NCBI GenBank assembly: GCA_000497125.2
Contig: CM035323.1
Span: 380,001 to 444,000 of the forward strand
DNA length: 64,000 nt
Direction of reading: 5' to 3'
Origin: Spironucleus salmonicida
Taxonomy: Eukaryota; Fornicata; Diplomonadida; Hexamitidae
In this document: positions 58,513-64,000 of the stretch, piece after piece
Numbering within the stretch: position 1 is the first letter of the stretch
Layout: the number at the start of each line of letters is the position of its first letter
Notes under the pieces: generated by a model
Seen by the model: only the letters and a program-made list of their open reading frames with translations
Told to the model about the DNA's origin: nothing
Databases searched by the model: none
Program-made: the position numbers and the translations under genes

Positions 58513-60072
58513 ATGATAAGTTTAGTTCTAGCGCTGACCTGCTTCGAGCAGACCGCCCAGGTGGTAGGGCAGGAGCAGCAGTCCACGGTCTAGCTGCTGC
58601 TGACGCCGCTGGAGTCCGCCCACGACCTCTGTAAGGCCTCCTCCGGTACCGAGTCGACCGCCCTCATTAAGTTTAACGCAAAACAAGTCGAGGCGACGTT
58701 CACCTACCAGGACGACAAGGCCATAGTAATCCCCTTCGACCTTTCTTCAGATACAGGAAACTTCAAGGAGATGTTCAATACCGACGTGATATCCTACCAG
58801 ATCAAGCTGGCTGGCTCGCTCAACGTCAACGGCTCCGTGCAGAAGGTGAACCTGGTCCGCCTCAACACCTCCGCCTGCTGGGACGACCTGAAGCTGGTGT
58901 ACTCCCGCACCGCTGGGGGCGAGTTCATCCAGATGACCGGCACCCCGCTCCTCTGCACGATCAGCACGCCCGCCATCACCTTCCGGTTCGTCTCGGGCGG
59001 CCGGCAGCGGTAGCTAGCTATCTCGGGAAGCACCGGAGGCGCAGAGTATTACAAGAAAGGGAGCGCCTTCGACTACAGCAAGATCAAGTTCTACAAGCAG
59101 GAGCTCTCCACTCTGACCGACGAGGCCGACAAGCAGACCATGCGCGACTTTTTCGACGAATTCGAGCAGAACCGCGACCTCCGGGTTCAGTTCGTCCTCA
59201 CCACCTCCGACTACCCCGTCCGCGCCATCATTGACGTCATAGAGAGCCAGAACACCGCCTGCATCACAAACTTGAAACCCCGGGTCTATATCGACTCACG
59301 CTACGTGAACATCGAGTTGGAGAACAAAAAGTACGCGGGGGAGTCGGAATGCGTCTCGAACGCGGTCTACTTCAGGCACCACGCGATAATTCGCTCAAAC
59401 AAAGGCACGTTCCATGCGGTCGTTTTCGAGCAGAATGTCACCGATTTCATCGCCCGCGGGGGCGTGGACATGCCGTTCGACCCCCTGATCCCGGATTTCC
59501 AGCAGATTTAGGAGGCGGAGGTGCGGTACTATCTGACATCGTACGACGAGAGCGGGAACATATTGCTCGAGACCAGCCACAGGGGCCCGATGTCGCTCAG
59601 CTGCATCGATTACTTCGCGGCCAGCGTCCGGTAGCAGCAGGGTGGCTGCGTCGCAGTGAGCTTTTACGGCACCGAGTCGTGCCTGGCGAGGACGGTCCAG
59701 GAAATGGACATTATTTTCGCGTCCTAAATCGACGGGTTCACTTCTAGGGTCACCTATTTTTCGTTTAAGCTCTCATTTACGCCGTCAACCACTATAACGG
59801 AGCTGTGCAGTGGGGAAAATACCAATATAATATACGGCACAGATGCCCCAGAAACCACGTTCTACCAGCGCCTGAAGGCGTACTCGCGGCTGATTCAGCG
59901 GGGACAGTAGCTCTACGTGGCGTTTTCCGGGGAGCAGGAGTTCTTCAACTGGGACCGCTGCAACCTGGACGTGAGCGACGCGCTCCTCTACCCGATTGTG
60001 GGGTCCTGCGTGCTCATCGCCATCCTGGTCGCGCTGATGACGGTGTGGCAGTCGCGGCAGCTGATTCAATGA
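58513..60072 (+). CDS. Signal-peptide/TM surface protein, 519 aa, GC-rich copy B
   Basis: 520 codons, the same length as copy A (29736-31295). Signal peptide MISLVLALTCFEQTAQVV; cysteines at the same positions (SACWDDL, PLLCTI, LSCIDYF, GGCVAV, RCNLDVSD); a TM helix (IVGSCVLIAILVALMTVW) and tail QSRQLIQ. Five or so TAG codons are read as Gln, the rest CAG. Type I surface protein of unknown function. Convergent with 60118-60771 (45 bp between stops). Confidence 0.85.
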
Positions 60073-60117
60073 GGCTCAGAGTGATGTTTTGCGCACTTCC
60101 CGGAATTTCCGCTCACT

Positions 60118-60771
60118 TCAGGGCCGCATCCCGTAGACCGCGAAGTCCTACCTCGCGCCGCTTTCCGTCTCCTCCAGCACCAGGAGGTTGCACATCCGCA
60201 CTCGGTCCGCCCGGAGGCCGAGGCAGGCGCCCGCGAGCTTGGCGTCGAGGTCGCGGCGCCACTCTGCGTCCGGCTCTCCGAATATATCGTTGCTGCTCGC
60301 AGCCTGCACCAGGAACTCGCAGCCAAAGCGGAGCTGCAGCCGCCCCCCGTCGCGCTGGGCGCCTTGCATCAAGAGCAGGGCCTGGCCGGCGTCCGTATCG
60401 CACAGCAGCTGCACCACGCGCATCTCCGCGGGGAAGTCGTCTAGCAGCACCGCGGGCCCGCCGGTAAAGGACAGCTGGGCGCGGCGCTGGGGGACCCTCG
60501 TGGCGCTGACGGTGTGGCTGGCCCCTGCCGCCGTGAGGGTTATGGCGGCACCAGCATCCAGGGCATCGAGGCACTGCCGGGACGTCTCTGGGCCGAGGTC
60601 GCCAAGGCAGAGGTAGGCCGGGGAGGCGAGATGGCCCAGGGCCTGTGCGTGCTCCCCGCCGACGGAGACTGCGAAGCGAGGCCTCATAGCGTCCAGCTCA
60701 TCGGACTGGAGCAGCTGCAGCCGGTGGCCCTGGAGCTCCGCGGCTACCAGCATGAGCACCCCGAGTAGCAT
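60118..60771 (-). CDS. Probable secreted protein, 217 aa
   Basis: 218 codons from ATG 60771 (preceded by CTTCCAAA) to CCC-TGA, with AGTGAG just after. N-terminal signal peptide MLLGVLMLVAAELQG, no TM helix. Ala/Leu/Arg-rich with seven cysteines. The hydrophobic start is like those of the neighbouring surface genes, and RLQLRFGCEFLVQ faintly resembles their ectodomains, but relatedness is not shown. An upstream in-frame extension exists, but its start context is poorer. Confidence 0.65.
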
Positions 60772-60936
60772 TTTGGAAGGAAGTGGTGTTGTGCGTGTCT
60801 GGGGAGAGCACAGCGCGTACTGCCTCCACTCCAGCAGTTCAGCCCAGGGGTGCCTGTAGTGTGAATCAGGCTCACTCCTACGAAACCCCCGGGCCCAGGC
60901 CCAACCAGCGGCACCTCCCCGCATCGCGGTCGGCAC

Positions 60937-62781
60937 TCACTGGAAGCGCGCAGCGTAGTGCCCCACCACCCGGTCTGACAGCTCGCGCACCACGCCGAGG
61001 GACCCGGTGCGGGAGATGGCGTCCACCGCCGCGCCGTCCACAGGCCGGTCGAACACGCCGAGCATCTGCCCGAAGACGCCCAGGTTTGCCGCGGCCTGCA
61101 GCTCCGGGTCCGCGGTGCGCACGGGCACCCCGGTGTTGGGCTGCACCGCGCGGTTGAGGGCAAAGGGGCCCGCGGAGAAGAGGCGCTGCACCTCGTCGCG
61201 GGCGTAGAAGCCCACCACACGCTCACACTGGAGCAGGGTGAAGGGCAGGTGGTGCTGGGCCTCCAGGGCGGCGAGGCGCGCGCACACCCCATTGGCCGCG
61301 AGCTGCATGGCCACGGCGCGGTACACCACGAAGAGGCGCGAGGGGACGCCCAGCTCAGCGGCGAGGGCCTCCTCTTCTGGGGACAGCACCGCGCCCGGAA
61401 TCGCGTGCGGGGCGTCGATGGCCCCATAGGTGCGCTCCCCGATGCCCCGCACAAGGTCTGCCAGCTCGTGGCTGCGGCCCGCCCGGTCCGTGATCTTCTT
61501 CGCGTAGTGGCTTTGCAGCCCGAGGCGCATGATCTCGGCCTTGATGAAGGTGTCCGCCGCCTCGTCGATGAATGGGTTATACACGTACAGCCCGCAGTGG
61601 GCCACATACTGCCGCACCGGGAAGAGGTCCGGGAGCGTGGCCGCCACCAGCTCCGCCTCGGCCCGGGAGAACCGGCGGGCGGAGTGCAAGCGCGTGTTCT
61701 GCGCGTTAAGGCGCCCGACCTCATAGTTTGCGACATTCACGGCGGCCTTGGAGCAAACCAGGGCCTGCCTGCCCAGACGGAGCGCGAAGGAGGCCACCGG
61801 CGCCAGCGCCTTCGGGGCGAGCACCCGGCCCGCACGCTAGGCCTGCAGCACCTGCCGCGTCGGGAGGCTTGCGAACTTGACATTGCGGAAGACGAAGCGC
61901 TGGCGCAGCGGGACCGTCTAGGGCGGGAGCGCATCGGCGACTAGGTCCGTCGCGGAGTAGTCCATGACGTCGGGGAGGTCGTTGAAGAAGGCCGCGTCGA
62001 GGAAGTACAGGAAGCTAACCACTCCCACGCCGTCCATGGTTAGCATTCGGTGGGTCTCAGGCCCGCGGGGCTTACGCGCCAGGACGGTGCGCGGCACCCA
62101 CTGATCGAAGGAGGCGGGGGAGCGCATGACGTGCAGCAGCATTGATGCGCCGGTGACCTCACGGACCACGGTTCGCGCCTTGTTCGCGTCCAGGGCGTCC
62201 GGCTGCGCGCGATTGCGGAGTCTGTTGCGCTGCACCGCATTCACGCCGGCGTCCGCAAAGGGGGCGGTGACCAAGAGGCGATCCGGGGCAGACCCTAGCT
62301 GCTGGAGCACTGGCGAGAAGGGGTCCTCTGCGCCCAGCTCGACCTCGAGGAAGGGAAACCGCGATGCGATTTGGGCCACCACGTCCCGCAAGAACGCCGG
62401 CATCTGCGCGGAGAGAGTGAAGCGGCGCAGCACAGGCACCTAGGCTAAGAGTGCGGTGTGGTGCCCCAGGAAGGTCGCCAGTGGCGCCGCCAGCAGGACA
62501 TCGAGCGCGGCGTTGGCGGGCCCCAGCCGCCCAAGCAGCAGCCGGTAGAATCGCAGTCCGAAGCGCTAGGTGCCAAAGACCTCCAGCGGCAGGAGCGGGA
62601 GAGTGCGCTGGTCCTCAGGCGCACCGATGCCCAGGAAGTGCTGAGAGCGCGCCGCGTAGAGAGAGGCGATGGCGGCGGCCTGCTCCGGCGTGCAGGGCAG
62701 GGAGGACAGCTCGGACGCTGCCAGCAGGGACAGCTGGGCGCGGAAGTGCTCTGCAGTGGGGAACCCGGTGAGGAGTACCAT
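60937..62781 (-). CDS. Unidentified 614-aa GC-rich protein
   Basis: 615 codons from ATG 62781 (context CCGCTCCAA-ATG) to CAG-TGA-GTG. Four in-frame TAG codons are read as Gln (for example near 61840, 61918, 62442, 62566) and join segments that a standard code would break. Ala/Leu/Arg/Val-rich, probably helical, no clear TM or signal peptide. No domain recognised. Very high GC at third positions. Confidence 0.7.
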
Positions 62782-62875
62782 TTGGAGCGGAGGGTCGGAA
62801 GGGAGGCGTACTGGGCCGCGGGCGAGTGGGACGCCCTGGCCGCTCCAATTGGGGTTCCGCCCAGACCCGCTCCGA
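62782..62875. promoter_or_regulatory. GC-rich bidirectional promoter region with inverted repeat
   Basis: 94 bp between two divergent starts, GC-rich, without the AT motifs of other gaps. It has a 9-bp inverted repeat, TTGGAGCGG (62782-62790) and CCGCTCCAA (62840-62848). CCGCTCC lies directly before both start codons. Confidence 0.45.
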
Positions 62876-63120
62876 ATGTAGCAGCGCACCGCCCTAATAG
62901 TTTGCGCCGCCGTCCTGGCCGTTCTTCTGGCTGCCCGCCACTACGTCGCGCGGTACCTTCAGCACGCCACGCGCAGTGCGCCACCGCAACTCCAGCGCCT
63001 GGCCCGGGAGCACCCGACTGCGTCCCTGAGGGCACCGTGTTCGACCTCGCGCACCTGGATCGCCTCCGCCCTCGGGTCCTCCAGCAGTTCCGCGCCAGCG
63101 TCCACGCCAAGGAGGAGTGA
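62876..63120 (+). CDS. Small signal-anchor protein with apparent frameshift
   Basis: ATG 62876 begins MQQRTALIVCAAVLAVLLAA, a signal peptide or anchor, and continues ~45 codons (RSAPPQLQRLAREHP). From about 63016 the protein-like sequence shifts to the -1 frame (DCVPEGTVFDLAHLDRL...), ending GAG-GAG-TGA-ATT with a perfect AGTGAA motif. Without the shift, frame 62876 runs on unconvincingly past 63120. Could be a mutation, sequencing error or frameshifting site. About 80 residues if joined. Confidence 0.45.
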
Positions 63121-63499
63121 ATTACATTATTACATTGAGCTAGCTTTTTGATAATAGTTGTAAAACTAGAAAACTATTAAAATAATCTCAGTAAAATAAC
63201 ATTTCATAAAGCAATAACTCTTAATCCAAAAAAAACCAATTGCTAATAAATAAATTATGAGCATAAAGGTTATCTCTGTTAGTTGAATGACTGCTATATT
63301 ATCTTTGAGTCTTAAATATCACATAAATCAAATATAGTTTACTGATATAATAAACTGATGATGGCCGAGAAATGAAATTATTTATTCACGCTGTCTTTTA
63401 ACACATCTTAATATTAGTAAATACTTATTTTATAATTCAAAAAATAAACTTATAATTAACTAAATAATAATAAAATATTTTCTCTCCAAAATTTCTAAA
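63121..63499. other. AT-rich intergenic region
   Basis: 379 bp, AT-rich, no gene. Composition falls abruptly from GC-rich to AT-rich at the preceding stop codon. Confidence 0.5.
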
Positions 63500-64000
63500 A
63501 TGTAGGATGATACTACAACAATTAAATAACTTTAACTATAGCTTTAATCACAACAGTAGCAGCTCCGTATTTCCCATTAATAAGCAGAATAATTATAACG
63601 TCTTTAATAAGCTATCATCCGTATGTTTTTAGAATTTAGAGATCGTGCAGCTGACGAATTATCAAACGTTCCAGCAGAAACTTAGGATTAACTATTAACA
63701 GAGCAACCTCTAGTTATTTTGGATAAGTTACGCGCGTAATTAAGAATTCTTTTATCGTTTAAGGATGATTTTGAAAATCAGCTTAAAATTAAAACAACAG
63801 TTCATGATTCATCATAATAGTCCACTAAGAAAGATGTTTAATAACGCTTGATAGAATCTTAAGATAAAATATTCCAACTAAAGTAAGAGCTTTCGAAAGC
63901 AAAATCAGATATTAATAACTTTGAGTAAGAAAAAGATTAATTGTTATATAATAATAACTAATAATTTCAAGATTTAAAGTAAAAGCTTACATTCATTGAG
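63500..64000 (+). CDS. 5' part of a coiled-coil gene (cut by window edge)
   Basis: 167 codons from ATG 63500, open to the window end. Strikingly Gln-rich because of ~40 TAA/TAG codons. The N-terminus is a poly-Gln-like helix, and from ~residue 110 there is a long coiled coil (RLIESQDKIFQLKQELSKAK). AT-rich. Probably a structural/cytoskeletal protein; family unclear. Confidence 0.75.

Overview
Organism. The window is eukaryotic nuclear DNA from a lineage that reads TAA and TAG as glutamine and stops only at TGA. About 40 long reading frames close correctly only under that code. All are intron-free as far as I can see, and over half end in AGTGAN, with the TGA stop embedded in an AGTGA motif like the diplomonad AGTRAA polyadenylation signal. 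Together with cysteine-rich, VSP-like membrane proteins and very short intergenic gaps, this points to a hexamitid diplomonad (Spironucleus/Hexamita/Trepomonas group). A ciliate shares the code but would be expected to show introns. This assignment is inference.

Layout. 0-5 kb: the 3' end of a GC-rich gene, then two cysteine-rich membrane protein genes. 5-13.4 kb: a Myb gene and a run of minus-strand genes (762, 667, 83 and 822 aa). 14.5-25 kb: a double purine nucleoside phosphorylase, a METTL25-like methyltransferase, a Las1-like protein, a coiled-coil gene, a GNAT acetyltransferase, and an almost identical 843-bp duplication. 25.7-32.5 kb: a third cysteine-rich gene, a divergent pair of surface-protein-like genes, a tRNA-Thr, and a decayed relative. 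32.5-46.9 kb: housekeeping-like genes, including a 1079-aa pseudokinase, WD40 and NHL propellers, TAP42/IGBP1, an ankyrin protein and the ribosome-assembly factor NLE1/Rsa4. 47.1-48.2 kb: a 1.1-kb pentanucleotide satellite. 48.9-54.5 kb: small genes (Nif3-like, UXT-like prefoldin, a Myb/SANT protein, an EMAPII-type tRNA-binding protein). 55.4-63.1 kb: very GC-rich genes, including a second copy of the divergent surface-protein pair. 63.5 kb to the end: a coiled-coil gene cut by the window edge.

Main themes. First, composition is a mosaic: AT-rich DNA, where glutamine is mostly TAA/TAG, alternates with GC-rich blocks, where glutamine is CAG. Block edges fall inside genes and run across convergent neighbours. 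Second, a divergently transcribed pair of signal-peptide/TM proteins exists twice. Each partner has exactly the same length in both copies (495 and 519 aa), but one pair is AT-rich and the other GC-rich. The two partners are also distantly related to each other, and a broken third copy lies nearby. I regard this as the best candidate for an undescribed system.
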